Positions 12,616 through 22,170 of a stretch of DNA of 64,000 nt are shown here, piece after piece (the first letter of the stretch is position 1; each line of letters opens with the position of its first letter). This stretch comes from Georhizobium profundi (lineage in GTDB: Bacteria; Pseudomonadota; Alphaproteobacteria; Rhizobiales; Rhizobiaceae). Under the pieces are notes generated by a model. That model saw only the letters and a list, made by a program, of their open reading frames with translations. It made no database searches and was not told the origin of the DNA. The position numbers were made by a program, and so were the translations under genes. The stretch spans positions 3,930,001-3,994,000 of the forward strand of contig NZ_CP032509.1 in the NCBI RefSeq assembly GCF_003952725.1, in the 5' to 3' direction.

Positions 12616-12825
12616 TTACTGGCGGACGACCGGACCCGAGAAGTCGTTGAAGCGGGCTTCATCCGTTGCATAGCTTGCCGGTGCGTTCATCGTCACGACG
12701 CCAGAAGCGGCATTGTAGTCGTTTGCAACCGGGCCGCGGAAATCGGAGATCGAGGTCTGGGCGGCTGCGACCGTGGCGGTGGTTGCGACGATGGCGGCTG
12801 CGAGTGCGAGTACAGAGTTCTTCAT
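12616..12825 (-). CDS. Small exported peptide, tandem family copy 1
   Basis: The product has 69 residues. A signal peptide (MKNSVLALAAAIVATTATVA, cleavage probably after AAAQ near 23) leaves a mature chain of about 46 residues. It carries ISDFRGPVANDY at the start and FNDFSGPVVRQ at the end, two copies of a D-F-x-G-P-V motif. There is no cysteine, so it is not a lipoprotein. The start at 12825 matches copies 2 to 4; a longer reading adds ten residues before the signal and is unlikely. I recognise no named family. It is the last of four same-strand paralogues before a terminator, preceded by an intergenic 8-bp hairpin. A periplasmic or secreted location is inferred. Confidence 0.8.
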   Translation of the reverse strand: MKNSVLALAAAIVATTATVAAAQTSISDFRGPVANDYNAASGVVTMNAPASYATDEARFNDFSGPVVRQ

Positions 12826-12859
12826 GTTCAAGATCCTTATGTTTTTGGTCACCACGCCA

Positions 12860-12886
12860 GTGACGGGGAGATACTCAACCCGTCAC
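12860..12886 (-). other. Intergenic hairpin between peptide copies 2 and 1
   Basis: A perfect 8-bp inverted repeat (GTGACGGG / CCCGTCAC, 11-base loop) fills the middle of the 83-base gap. It has no T-run, so it looks more like an mRNA processing or stability element than a terminator. Confidence 0.55.
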
Positions 12887-12908
12887 GGCCATGAGGGAAG
12901 TTCGACGA

Positions 12909-13118
12909 TTACTGGCGGACGACCGGGCCGGAGAAGTCGTTGAAGCGACCTTCATCGGACATGATCGAGGCAGGAGCATCCATGCCGATGGCGCCCGAAG
13001 AGGTGGTGTAATCATTGGCGAGCGGGCCACGGAACTCAGAAATCGGGGTCTGAGCGGCAGCAACCGTTGCGGTCGTTGCGATGATGGCGGCGGCAAGTGC
13101 AAACACAGAGTTTTTCAT
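12909..13118 (-). CDS. Small exported peptide, tandem family copy 2
   Basis: The product has 69 residues. The signal peptide MKNSVFALAAAIIATTATVA is nearly identical to that of copy 1. The mature part begins TPISEFRGPLANDY and ends RFNDFSGPVVRQ. The last 12 residues are identical in copies 1, 2 and 3 although several codons differ at the third base, which points to selection on the protein. The middle (about 35-55) is free to vary and rich in Ser, Ala and Gly. The start at 13118 has a purine-rich AAGGAAAA upstream. It lies between copies 3 and 1, with 83-86-base gaps. Confidence 0.8.
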   Translation of the reverse strand: MKNSVFALAAAIIATTATVAAAQTPISEFRGPLANDYTTSSGAIGMDAPASIMSDEGRFNDFSGPVVRQ

Positions 13119-13149
13119 GATCGTTTTCCTTTTTTCTTACGTTTGTTCA

Positions 13150-13183
13150 CTCGGCAGAGGACGGTTCATCGCCCGCCGCCGAG
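13150..13183 (-). other. Intergenic hairpin between peptide copies 3 and 2
   Basis: CTCGGC (13150-13155) and GCCGAG (13178-13183) bracket a GC-rich 22-base centre that can pair further (GGCGGG with CCGTCC, imperfect). It is in the same relative place as the hairpin between copies 2 and 1, although the sequences differ. Confidence 0.45.
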
Positions 13184-13204
13184 AGATCCTTCTGATTGGT
13201 CGCC

Positions 13205-13414
13205 TTACTGACGGACGACAGGACCAGAGAAGTCGTTGAAGCGGTTTTCGCTACCGAAGGTGCCGTAAGCACCATCGACGCTTGGGCCAGCCGAGTAGGT
13301 TGTGGCATCAGCACCTACGGGTCCACGGAACTCGGAGATTGGCGTCTGAGCAACGGCGACCGATGCAGAAGCTGCAATGACGGCGGCGGCAAGTGCAAAC
13401 ACAGAATTTTTCAT
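13205..13414 (-). CDS. Small exported peptide, tandem family copy 3
   Basis: The product has 69 residues. The signal peptide MKNSVFALAAAVIAASASVA is followed by AQTPISEFRGPVG and ends RFNDFSGPVVRQ, the same invariant tail as copies 1 and 2. The central part (ATTYSAGPSVDGAYGTFGS) has drifted most. It lies 178 bases downstream of copy 4, a longer gap than between the other copies, and that gap contains a 17-base element also found upstream of copy 4. Copies 3, 2 and 1 may therefore have their own promoter. Function unknown; an exported structural or signalling peptide is possible. Confidence 0.78.
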   Translation of the reverse strand: MKNSVFALAAAVIAASASVAVAQTPISEFRGPVGADATTYSAGPSVDGAYGTFGSENRFNDFSGPVVRQ

Positions 13415-13533
13415 TTTAGTGGCCTTTCTATTCTTCTTCTTTGATCAGTGAGCGTAACAGAGGGCTCAAAGCTTTTGCCCTGCTCCATGACTGTAACTTG
13501 GTGCGCCTCTGGGAGGATTGTCAGTGCGCAAAC

Positions 13534-13550
13534 TGTGAACGCTGTGTGAC
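13534..13550 (-). promoter_or_regulatory. 17-bp repeated upstream element, copy A
   Basis: The minus-strand sequence GTCACACAGCGTTCACA lies 120-136 bases upstream of the start of peptide copy 3. It holds two TCACA boxes in direct orientation, spaced 11 bases start to start, about one helical turn. That pattern is typical of OmpR/PhoB-type response regulators. An identical 17-mer lies upstream of peptide copy 4. Confidence 0.5.
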
Positions 13551-13592
13551 GACTTTCTTTTGAAACTTTTTCGAGAGCGCGATGTGAGCCAG

Positions 13593-13805
13593 TCAGCGAC
13601 CGACCGCACCGGACGTGTGATAGAAGCGCGGCGCATCGTTGAAATTGCCGTAGTCGGCTTCCATCCGGGTTGGCGCGGCATAACTTGCGTGATTGTCGGC
13701 AAACGTCCCGCGCGGGGCGCACAGCAGGCCCTCAGCGGATGCGGACTGGTGGTAAAGGGTGGCTGCCAGCAAAGCCGCGACAACCGCAAACACAGAATTC
13801 TTCAT
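13593..13805 (-). CDS. Small exported peptide, divergent tandem family copy 4
   Basis: The product has 70 residues. It shares the MKNSVFA signal start with copies 1-3, but the rest is diverged: after a signal ending near SASA-E at about 24 comes EGLLCAPRGTFADN, and the chain ends PRFYHTSGAVGR, an eroded version of the RFNDFSGPVVRQ tail. It has one cysteine, not in a lipobox. The start at 13805 is set by homology to the other copies; a longer upstream reading is not supported. It is the first gene of the array and lies divergent from the small lipoprotein gene across 240 bases that carry the second copy of the 17-base element. Confidence 0.72.
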   Translation of the reverse strand: MKNSVFAVVAALLAATLYHQSASAEGLLCAPRGTFADNHASYAAPTRMEADYGNFNDAPRFYHTSGAVGR

Positions 13806-13914
13806 GAAGATGGTCCTTGGAATTTTCTTGTTTTTGACAGGCATGCGCGCCGAGGCGCTGCTCGCTGTTGGCGACCATGTGGTTTGTGGCAGGCTCGGTC
13901 GGAAGAGCCGATAT

Positions 13915-13931
13915 TGTGAACGCTGTGTGAC
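13915..13931 (-). promoter_or_regulatory. 17-bp repeated upstream element, copy B
   Basis: This is an exact second copy of GTCACACAGCGTTCACA, 110-126 bases upstream of peptide copy 4. The flanks differ from those of copy A, so the match is confined to the element. That suggests a conserved binding site rather than a long duplication. Confidence 0.5.
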
Positions 13932-14045
13932 AGCGCTCATGAAAACAATCGCGTGATCGCGCTTTCGAAGACGTGAGGCGAGACACCTTGCCTTGCAGGC
14001 AACGAACGCGCAAAAAGCGCGGTGAGAAGCACAGGGAGCAGCCAT

Positions 14046-14273
14046 ATGCGGCCATCATTCTTACCCCGGCTCGCCGGGCTCATCGTTCTGACAGGTCTTG
14101 CAGCCGGCTGCAGCAGCGGTGGCGGCTATGCCGGCTACACCGAATATCGTGTTGCCCCCGTCAAGACGGAGCTCGAGATCCGCCAAGAGCAGGCAGAAGC
14201 GCGGCAGCGCAGCAGTACGAACCGTGGACGTATCGTCGACACGGGCGGGACTGGAATTCTTTTCGGCAAGTAA
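14046..14273 (+). CDS. Small lipoprotein, function unknown
   Basis: The product has 75 residues. A lipoprotein signal (LIVLTGLAAGCSS, with a good LAAGC lipobox, Cys about 22) is followed by a Gly/Tyr-rich piece (GGGYAGYTEYRVAP) and a charged helix (KTELEIRQEQAEARQRSS). The ending is NRGRIVDTGGTGILFGK. The start ATG at 14046 has GGGAG upstream; an in-frame GTG or ATG further upstream would add a few residues only. It would be anchored in the outer or inner membrane facing the periplasm. It is divergent from the exported peptide array and shares the upstream region containing the 17-base element, so co-regulation is possible but not shown. Confidence 0.78.
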   Translation: MRPSFLPRLAGLIVLTGLAAGCSSGGGYAGYTEYRVAPVKTELEIRQEQAEARQRSSTNRGRIVDTGGTGILFGK

Positions 14274-14302
14274 GCGTTACCTGGCCCACCAAGCCAATAA
14301 AA

Positions 14303-14330
14303 AAGGCGGCTGAGGTATCCTCGCCGCCTT
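14303..14330. terminator. Bidirectional terminator between lipoprotein and porin genes
   Basis: AAGGCGGC (14303-14310) pairs with GCCGCCTT (14323-14330). An A-run on the left and TTTCTGTTT on the right allow it to work for the plus-strand lipoprotein and the convergent porin gene. Confidence 0.85.
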
Positions 14331-14352
14331 TCTGTTTAATGCGTGGGTCCGA

Positions 14353-15051
14353 CTACCAGAGAGAGTAGCGCAGACCTGCGCGAACTTCGTGACGCGTGAA
14401 CCCATCGTCGTCGAGGGTCCCCGCAAGCGTATCGACCACGGCGCCCCCATCGACATCCATATAGCGATAGCCGAAATCGACCTTCAGGCTTTTCGAGACG
14501 TCGTAGGACACGCCGGCCATCAGGGCGTAGGTGAAGCGCCAGTCGTCTCCGCCGCCGAAGCGGGCAAGGCCAACGTCCACGTCGTCGAAGCCAGCATAGG
14601 TGTAGCCGGCGCCGGCGCCGACGTAAGGCGTGAAGCCGGCGATTGTGCCTAGGTCAACATAGGCGTTGGCCAGCAGCGCAAAGGCATCGTAGCCGCAGGG
14701 CTGAGCGACGTTGCAGAAGCCACCGGCCACCACACCTTCGGCATCACCCTTCATGTAGTCCGCCGTCAGATCGGTGCGGATAAGATCGGTCCACTGATAC
14801 CCGACGCCCAACCCGCCGGATACTTCTGACTTCATGCGGAAACTGTCGAAATCGCCATTGCCGGTCTCATCGTCAACCGCATAGCCGATGTCGCCACGCA
14901 AGTACCAGCCGTTGCCGATTTCGACAGGGCGGGTGCGATCGATTTCCGGGGAATAGATGATCCTGTCCAGATCGGCTGCCGCGCTCGTACCGGAAAAACC
15001 AGCGATCACCGCTGCGGATACGACCAGAGAAGAGATGATGTGCTTGACCAT
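14353..15051 (-). CDS. Outer membrane beta-barrel protein (Omp25/Omp31-like)
   Basis: The product has 232 residues. The signal peptide MVKHIISSLVVSAAVIAGF...SAAA is followed by GWYLRGDIGYAVDD and alternating aromatic/polar strands. The ending HEVRAGLRYSLW closes with an aromatic C-terminal residue, as needed for barrel insertion. FTPYVGAGAGYTYAG and VDFGYRYMDV match the eight-stranded Omp25/OmpW-like barrels of rhizobia and Brucella. The start at 15051 places the signal correctly; a longer reading adds 25 unlikely residues. Upstream lies a TTAA-N7-TTAA site at 15140-15154, typical for CtrA. A second barrel gene follows on the same strand upstream, separated by a terminator, so the two are independent transcripts. 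Confidence 0.88.
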   Translation of the reverse strand: MVKHIISSLVVSAAVIAGFSGTSAAADLDRIIYSPEIDRTRPVEIGNGWYLRGDIGYAVDDETGNGDFDSFRMKSEVSGGLGVGYQWTDLIRTDLTADYMKGDAEGVVAGGFCNVAQPCGYDAFALLANAYVDLGTIAGFTPYVGAGAGYTYAGFDDVDVGLARFGGGDDWRFTYALMAGVSYDVSKSLKVDFGYRYMDVDGGAVVDTLAGTLDDDGFTRHEVRAGLRYSLW

Positions 15052-15139
15052 GGATTGCCTCTCAAAATAGCCGCTCACAGGAAAGCCGGTGGCCTTTGCC
15101 GGTCTCGGGCTTGATGGTGCAATCATGAGTGGAGAGTGG

Positions 15140-15154
15140 TTAAGTCCCGGTTAA
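15140..15154 (-). promoter_or_regulatory. Candidate CtrA binding site upstream of the first porin gene
   Basis: TTAA-N7-TTAA (read on the minus strand as TTAACCGGGACTTAACC with flanks) lies 89-103 bases before the porin start codon. Two more TTAA boxes follow at 15164-15167 and 15177-15180. The spacing matches the full CtrA consensus of alphaproteobacteria. Confidence 0.6.
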
Positions 15155-15207
15155 GCATGTTCATTAAGTATGTTTTTTAACCGCCAGGGCTTGTGAGCGG
15201 ACAGCAA

Positions 15208-15236
15208 AAACCCCGCCTCGGTGCGAGACGGGGTTT
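15208..15236 (-). terminator. Terminator after the second porin gene
   Basis: On the minus strand AAACCCCGTCTCG pairs with CGAGGCGGGGTTT with one bulge/mismatch, followed by TT. It lies 33 bases beyond the stop codon of the barrel gene at 15269. Confidence 0.88.
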
Positions 15237-15268
15237 GATTGTGCCCTGCCCTGACAGCAGTGATCGGA

Positions 15269-16060
15269 TCAGTGGAATGCGTAACGGACGCCGACCTTGA
15301 AGTCATGCGAGCTGATGTCGCGGAATTCCATCGGGTTGACGATGTTGTTCGTGCCATCGAAGGTCGTGATGTCGCCGCTCTGGCCATCACCCAGATGGAC
15401 ATAGGAATAGCCGAAATCGACCGTCAGCTGGTCGGTGACTTCATAGCCGACACCGGCGTGCAGCGCCCAGGCAAGGTCCCACTTGCTGTCGGCATCCGCA
15501 TAGGCGAGCGTGGGCGAACCTGTTGCCGGGTCGATGCCAGCGTCGCGGAAGGAGTGGATCGAGTTGCGCGAAGCACCGATACCGGCTCCGACGTAAGGCA
15601 CGATGCCGTTGAAGTTGCCGAGATCGGCGTAGAGGTTGGCGAGGAACAGCCACTCCGACTTCTTGGCTGTGTAGTTGTTGAACCGGGCATTGCCTCCAGC
15701 GTCGGTGAAGGTATCGAGGCCGTGGAAGCCTGCCTCGCCGCGATATTCGGCCGTTGCGTCGAGACGCAGCCAGTTGTTGACGGCATACCCGACGCCGCCA
15801 CCACCCAGTACACCGGCTTCGAAGTTCTTGTCGCGGATGACGAGATCGGCGGTCGTATCGAAGAGCACGTTGTAGAGCGAGCCAACGCGCTGGTTGCTCA
15901 TTCCCAGATAACCCTTGAGGTAGAACCCGCCGAGTTCGATCTTGGGAGCCGGTTCATAGACCGGCGGTACATAGATATCGGCCGCCTGCGCAGGCAGGCT
16001 GACGCCGGCAAACAAAGTTACGACCGCGGTCGCCGTTGCCCATCGCAGCATTTTGTCCAT
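15269..16060 (-). CDS. Outer membrane beta-barrel protein (Omp25/Omp31-like), second copy
   Basis: The product has 263 residues. The signal peptide MDKMLRWATATAVVTLFAG...PAQA is followed by ADIYVPPVYEPAP, a periplasmic lead, and GGFYLKGYLGMSNQ, the first strand. Later strands include IVPYVGAGIGASRNS and VDFGYSYVHLG, and it ends SHDFKVGVRYAFH; the aromatic penultimate residue fits a barrel terminus. It is related to the neighbouring barrel (same PYVGAGxG and VDFGYxYxxxG blocks) but longer, so an old duplication is likely. A second TTAA-N7-TTAA site lies at 16122-16136, 62-76 bases before the start. These porin-like proteins hold the outer membrane and may bind peptidoglycan or LPS. Confidence 0.88.
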   Translation of the reverse strand: MDKMLRWATATAVVTLFAGVSLPAQAADIYVPPVYEPAPKIELGGFYLKGYLGMSNQRVGSLYNVLFDTTADLVIRDKNFEAGVLGGGGVGYAVNNWLRLDATAEYRGEAGFHGLDTFTDAGGNARFNNYTAKKSEWLFLANLYADLGNFNGIVPYVGAGIGASRNSIHSFRDAGIDPATGSPTLAYADADSKWDLAWALHAGVGYEVTDQLTVDFGYSYVHLGDGQSGDITTFDGTNNIVNPMEFRDISSHDFKVGVRYAFH

Positions 16061-16121
16061 CCTTCACAAATAAACCGGCACGGCCGGTCGCTGTCTCGGA
16101 ATGGATCATGATTTCGAATGG

Positions 16122-16136
16122 TTAAATTGGATTTAA
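16122..16136 (-). promoter_or_regulatory. Candidate CtrA binding site upstream of the second porin gene
   Basis: GGTTAAATTGGATTTAACC is a near-perfect palindrome holding TTAA-N7-TTAA, 62-76 bases before the start codon. Together with the similar site before the neighbouring porin gene it suggests shared cell-cycle control. Confidence 0.6.
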
Positions 16137-16252
16137 CCACGTCTGTTTACCAGGATTATTATCAGTTTTCTCACCATGACAAAGACAAGACCCCCGACCT
16201 GGAATGGATCGAGGGCCTTGAGCAATTCGATGCTTGATTGATCGTTAAGAAG

Positions 16253-17605
16253 TTAGGCGGCCTGCCGCACACCTGCAATGACCCCGACGAGATCATCGAC
16301 GATCTTTTCGATCTGAGCGCGGTCGTCGCCTTCCGCCATCACCCGGATCAGGGGTTCGGTGCCGGACGCACGGATGACGAGCCGGCCGGAATTGTCGAGC
16401 GCCGCCGTGGCATCGGCGATCGCCTCCTGGACGGACTTGTCCTCGAGCGGCTTCCCGCCGGTGACACGTACGTTCCGCAGCAATTGCGGGACGGGCTCGA
16501 AGCGACGGCAGACTTCGCTCACCGGCTTGTTCATGCGCTTGACGCAGGCCAGCACCTGCAGCGCGGCGACGAGTCCATCCCCGGTCGTTGCAAAATCTGA
16601 CAGCACGATATGGCCGGACTGCTCGCCGCCGACGTTGAAATTGTGGCTGCGCATATGCTCGACCACGTAGCGATCCCCCACCTTGGTGCGCTGGAGCGAC
16701 AGGCCCTTGTCACCGAGGAAGCGCTCCAGGCCGAGGTTCGACATGACGGTGGCAACGACGCCGCCGCCGACGAGTCGCTCATCGGCTGCCCAGGATTCGG
16801 CGATCACGGCCATCAGCTGGTCGCCATCCACCACCGTGCCGTTCTCGTCGACGATCAGCACGCGGTCTGCGTCACCATCGAGCGCAATGCCGATATCGGC
16901 ACGAACTTCGTGAACTTTCTTGGCGAGCGCCACCGGGCTTGTCGACCCGCAATCGAGATTGATGTTGCGGCCATTGGGTTCGACGCCGAGCGGCACGACT
17001 TCGGCGCCCAGTTCCCAAAGTGCTGCCGGTGCCACCTTGTAGGCTGCACCATTGGCGCAATCGATCGCAATGCGCAGCCCGTTCAGGGTGACGTCGCGCG
17101 GCAGTGTGCGCTTCACGAACTCGATGTAGCGATAGATGTCGCCATCGACGCGCTTGGCCCGTCCGATCTTGTCGGCTGGTGCCAGCAGCTTCGCCATGTC
17201 GTCGTCGATCAGGCTTTCGATCGTCGCCTCGACATCGTCGGACAGCTTGTAGCCGTCCGGGCCGAAGAGTTTTATCCCGTTGTCCTGATAGGGATTGTGC
17301 GAGGCGGAGATCATCACACCGATGTCGCAGCGCATCGAGCGGGTCAGCATCGCGACGGCAGGCGTCGGGATCGGACCAAGCAAGAAGACATCGAGCCCGG
17401 CCGCCGTGAAGCCCGCGACCAGCGCGTTTTCCAGCATGTAGCCCGACAGGCGCGTATCCTTGCCGATCACTACCCGATGCCGATGGTCGCCACGGCGAAA
17501 CAGCGTGCCAACGGCCAGACCGACACGCATAGCGACGTCGGGTGTCATGTTGCCGGTGTTGGAGGTGCCCCTGATGCCATCGGTGCCAAAGTAACGACGC
17601 GTCAT
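16253..17605 (-). CDS. glmM: Phosphoglucosamine mutase
   Basis: GlmM interconverts glucosamine-6-phosphate and glucosamine-1-phosphate, feeding UDP-GlcNAc for peptidoglycan and LPS. The 450-residue product starts [13 protein letters not shown] and has the phosphoserine loop ISASHNP with Ser at 102. It also has the metal-binding DGDADRVL, the sugar-binding GGEQSGHI, and [12 protein letters not shown] near the C-terminus. This is the full family length. The start at 17605 gives the family N-terminus, and the 11-residue upstream extension is not homologous. It follows ftsH on the same strand, the usual alphaproteobacterial order, but a terminator-like hairpin lies between, so it may have its own promoter. 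Confidence 0.97.
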   Translation of the reverse strand: MTRRYFGTDGIRGTSNTGNMTPDVAMRVGLAVGTLFRRGDHRHRVVIGKDTRLSGYMLENALVAGFTAAGLDVFLLGPIPTPAVAMLTRSMRCDIGVMISASHNPYQDNGIKLFGPDGYKLSDDVEATIESLIDDDMAKLLAPADKIGRAKRVDGDIYRYIEFVKRTLPRDVTLNGLRIAIDCANGAAYKVAPAALWELGAEVVPLGVEPNGRNINLDCGSTSPVALAKKVHEVRADIGIALDGDADRVLIVDENGTVVDGDQLMAVIAESWAADERLVGGGVVATVMSNLGLERFLGDKGLSLQRTKVGDRYVVEHMRSHNFNVGGEQSGHIVLSDFATTGDGLVAALQVLACVKRMNKPVSEVCRRFEPVPQLLRNVRVTGGKPLEDKSVQEAIADATAALDNSGRLVIRASGTEPLIRVMAEGDDRAQIEKIVDDLVGVIAGVRQAA

Positions 17606-17718
17606 GAATGTCCCGCTTTTTCTAAAATACCGCTTCACGAACCCGGAGTGAGTGCTTGGTGACGGCTCTTCGCATCAGATTATGCGCAGTTATGGTCATA
17701 ATAGGTTGATTGAAGTCA

Positions 17719-17744
17719 AAAGGCCGCCCATGAGGGCGGCCTTT
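17719..17744 (-). terminator. Terminator between ftsH and glmM
   Basis: A perfect 11-bp stem (AAAGGCCGCCC / GGGCGGCCTTT, four-base loop) lies 39 bases after the ftsH stop codon. Only a short T-run follows on the minus strand, so read-through into glmM is possible. Confidence 0.75.
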
Positions 17745-17782
17745 CCACAGTTGTGGTAAAAGAAGTCAGGCAGCGAACGCCG

Positions 17783-19714
<1,932 letters not shown>

Positions 19715-19804
19715 TGAACTCCCCAGGGCGGCATTGGCTCGCCGGTCAATCGAACTGCTCGTCGAGAGCTAACATAGGTTTGGCGCAGCCCCTTGCCAAG
19801 GCGG

Positions 19805-21181
19805 CTATTGTCGCATCATTCGATCAAGGTTCACAGTGCCAAGCGGTGGCGCCGGATAAAGCTCCAAACCCAGCAATCGCGTCAGCGAACGACCAATTGT
19901 CCGCTCGAATACCGGCAGAAAGGTGTCGTAGCGCGCGATCGCCGGAATTGGCTGGATACCTCGCCCATGGCCCCTGCTCTCACCGAGTTCGGGCGACGTG
20001 AAGTGCGCCCTTGGCAGGGCTGAACGGGCTGCTGCCGCGATGGAAGCCGTTGCGGCATCGGGAACGTCCAAATCCTCGCTGTCAGTCATGGGCGCCATCC
20101 GGGTGATCAGGACTGGGCGGTCTGTTGGATTTTCGACGCGAAACCTCCCGTCCCACAACCCGACGCTCCGCGGCTCAACGATCAGATCGGCAAAACCCCG
20201 ATCCTCGCGCCAGATGAGAACATTGCCCGCGCGACGCATGACGATGCATCGGCCCAGCGCCAGTCGGCTGCCCGGTTTGGCCTCATCCAGAAATGTCCGT
20301 AGCTTCACTATCTTCGGGCCGGCAATAGGATAGACGAGCCCACCGGCGAGCGCGATTAGTTCAGCCACGACCTCGGCGAATAGGGATCGGCTCAATGTGC
20401 CGTCGTCACGCATGACGAACAAGGCGCAGCGCCACTGGCTGGCATGGGCCTCGATCGCAGCGGCAACCAGCTCGGCGCGATCGCCGCGCATGACTGCGGC
20501 AGTCTCGGTCCGACGCAGAAACTCCCCCACATCGGTATTGTTGAGCGGTGCCTTGCTCCGTTGCCGCACGCGTTCGTAGCGGTGGTCTGCATTGCTTGGA
20601 TCGTCGATCCAGTCCACGCCCTGCGCCTCGAGATAATTCCGGAGGTCGGCGCGCCGACAGTTCAGGAACGGGCGGACGACCCAGGTTTTCTTCTCGAACA
20701 GCATCTGTGGTGCCATGCCGGCGGATCCGAATGCATCGGTGTCGCCTTGTCGGTCGGCGCGCATCTGAATGGTCTCGAACTGGTCGTCGATCGTGTGCGC
20801 CGTCAACACTGCGCCCGCACTGATCCGCCCTGCTTCATCTGCAAGCAGACGGTAGCGGGCCAGGCGCGCCGCGGCCTGGATGCCGCTTGACGGTTTTGCG
20901 CCGATCCAAGGCAGGATACGATGATCGATGCCCAGGCTTGCGCAGAAAGCGGCGACCGCTGCAGCTTCATCTGCGGCTTCGGCACGCAGGCGGTGATCGA
21001 TAGTGGCCGCTGAAATGCGGATCGCAGGATACGCGCGCGTCACCGTTCGGTGAAAGGCGAGGAGCATCGCCATGGAATCGCTGCCGCCGGAAACGGCCAG
21101 GAGCAGCGGGCGCGATGGGTCGATCACATTCTCGAGGCAACGCGCAGCGGCAAATTCAGGTGCCGGACCGCGCTCCGCCAT
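19805..21181 (-). CDS. tilS: tRNA(Ile)-lysidine synthetase
   Basis: TilS puts lysine on C34 of the CAU-anticodon tRNA-Ile so that it reads AUA, using ATP. The 458-residue product has the PP-loop SGGSDSMAML at about 31-40, the ATIDHRLR segment and HTIDDQFET typical of the N-terminal ATPase domain. A less conserved C-terminal part follows. The start at 21181 overlaps the ybgF stop (TGATG), implying translational coupling; a TTG two codons earlier is less likely. The final segment LTRLLGLELYPAPPLGTVNLDRMMRQ is not typical of the standard C-terminal domain and may be a lineage feature. Confidence 0.93.
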   Translation of the reverse strand: MAERGPAPEFAAARCLENVIDPSRPLLLAVSGGSDSMAMLLAFHRTVTRAYPAIRISAATIDHRLRAEAADEAAAVAAFCASLGIDHRILPWIGAKPSSGIQAAARLARYRLLADEAGRISAGAVLTAHTIDDQFETIQMRADRQGDTDAFGSAGMAPQMLFEKKTWVVRPFLNCRRADLRNYLEAQGVDWIDDPSNADHRYERVRQRSKAPLNNTDVGEFLRRTETAAVMRGDRAELVAAAIEAHASQWRCALFVMRDDGTLSRSLFAEVVAELIALAGGLVYPIAGPKIVKLRTFLDEAKPGSRLALGRCIVMRRAGNVLIWREDRGFADLIVEPRSVGLWDGRFRVENPTDRPVLITRMAPMTDSEDLDVPDAATASIAAAARSALPRAHFTSPELGESRGHGRGIQPIPAIARYDTFLPVFERTIGRSLTRLLGLELYPAPPLGTVNLDRMMRQ

Positions 21182-22170
21182 CAGCAACTGGCGTTGGACT
21201 GCTCGCGCGTCACTTTGTCTCTGACCGTTGCCGGAGCGTCCGGATAGCGCGACAGCACTTCACGATATGTCGCACAGGCCGTGTCCCGGTTGTCGAGCGC
21301 GGCCAGCGACATGCCGAGCTTCAGCAGCATTTCCGGAGCCTTGTCCGCCTGGGGAAAGTTCTGGTGCGCATTGAGGAACGTGCGCGCGGAATCGCTGAAG
21401 CTACCTTGCGAGAACTGGCTTTCGCCCAGCCAGAAATGCGCGTCGGCGATCTGTCCGCCATCCGGAAAAATATCGATATAGTCGCGGAATGCCGCCTCGG
21501 CGTCCGCGTAATCGCCAGCGAGAACGAGGTTGTAGGCATCGCGGTAGAGCGCATCGGGATCATCAAGCGACAGCGATGCCATCTGCCCGGTACCGGCCGC
21601 ATTGGCGCCGCTCGTGGCCGTGTCCAGCGTGCGGGACAGATTGCCCTGCTCATCGAAGGTCAAGGAGCCCAACTGCGTTTCACCGGGCGCGACCGTGGAT
21701 GACGGCTGTGTCGGCGGTGTGGGCGCGGCGGCGACATCCGGCTGGATCCCCGGAAGATCGGCCGAAGCGCCATCGTTACTTGAAGCGCCCGTTCCATTGG
21801 TGATGCTGTTGGTCCGGGTCGCATCGCCCGACGGCGCCCCGCCCTCGAGCGCCTGGAACCGGAACTCGTTGTCTTCCTGCACCTGGCGCATCTGCTCCTG
21901 GATCTGCAGCATCTGGAAGCCGAGCTCTTCGATGCGGCCATTCAGGCGGCGGATCTCTTCCTGGAGCTGACCGATCTGGTACTGAGCGTCAGCGCCCTGC
22001 ACCTGAACGATCTGTGCGCCGCCCATGCCGGGCGCGGTTCCAACAGGTGCCGGTGGCGCGGGCCGCATGAGAAAATCGAGCGGTCCGGCCTGTGCTGCGG
22101 ACGCCGTCATCACCGCCGTCAGCGCGACGACAGAAGCACGCAGAAATGAAGTACGAGATACGACAGCCAT
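21181..22170 (-). CDS. ybgF: Tol-Pal system protein YbgF / CpoB
   Basis: CpoB/YbgF is a periplasmic protein that links Tol-Pal with peptidoglycan synthesis during constriction. The 329-residue product has a signal peptide (SFLRASVVALTAVMTASAAQA) and then a trimerising coiled coil (about 60-115, QYQIGQLQEEIRRLNGRIEE). A Ser/Thr/Pro/Ala linker follows, and C-terminal TPR repeats start near 210 (DPDALYRDAYNLVLAGDYADAEAAF...FPDGGQIADAHFWLGESQF). This is the standard layout. It is the last Tol-Pal gene and overlaps tilS by one base at its stop. A 12-bp hairpin lies between it and pal, so its expression may be set apart from pal. Confidence 0.94.
   Translation of the reverse strand: MAVVSRTSFLRASVVALTAVMTASAAQAGPLDFLMRPAPPAPVGTAPGMGGAQIVQVQGADAQYQIGQLQEEIRRLNGRIEELGFQMLQIQEQMRQVQEDNEFRFQALEGGAPSGDATRTNSITNGTGASSNDGASADLPGIQPDVAAAPTPPTQPSSTVAPGETQLGSLTFDEQGNLSRTLDTATSGANAAGTGQMASLSLDDPDALYRDAYNLVLAGDYADAEAAFRDYIDIFPDGGQIADAHFWLGESQFSQGSFSDSARTFLNAHQNFPQADKAPEMLLKLGMSLAALDNRDTACATYREVLSRYPDAPATVRDKVTREQSNASC

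Noticed and set aside
12616..13805. Toxin-antitoxin or bacteriocin cluster interpretation of the small tandem genes
   Set aside because: All carry Sec-type signals, no immunity, protease or transporter gene is adjacent, and there is no double-glycine leader or cysteine pattern. The evidence supports only an exported peptide family.
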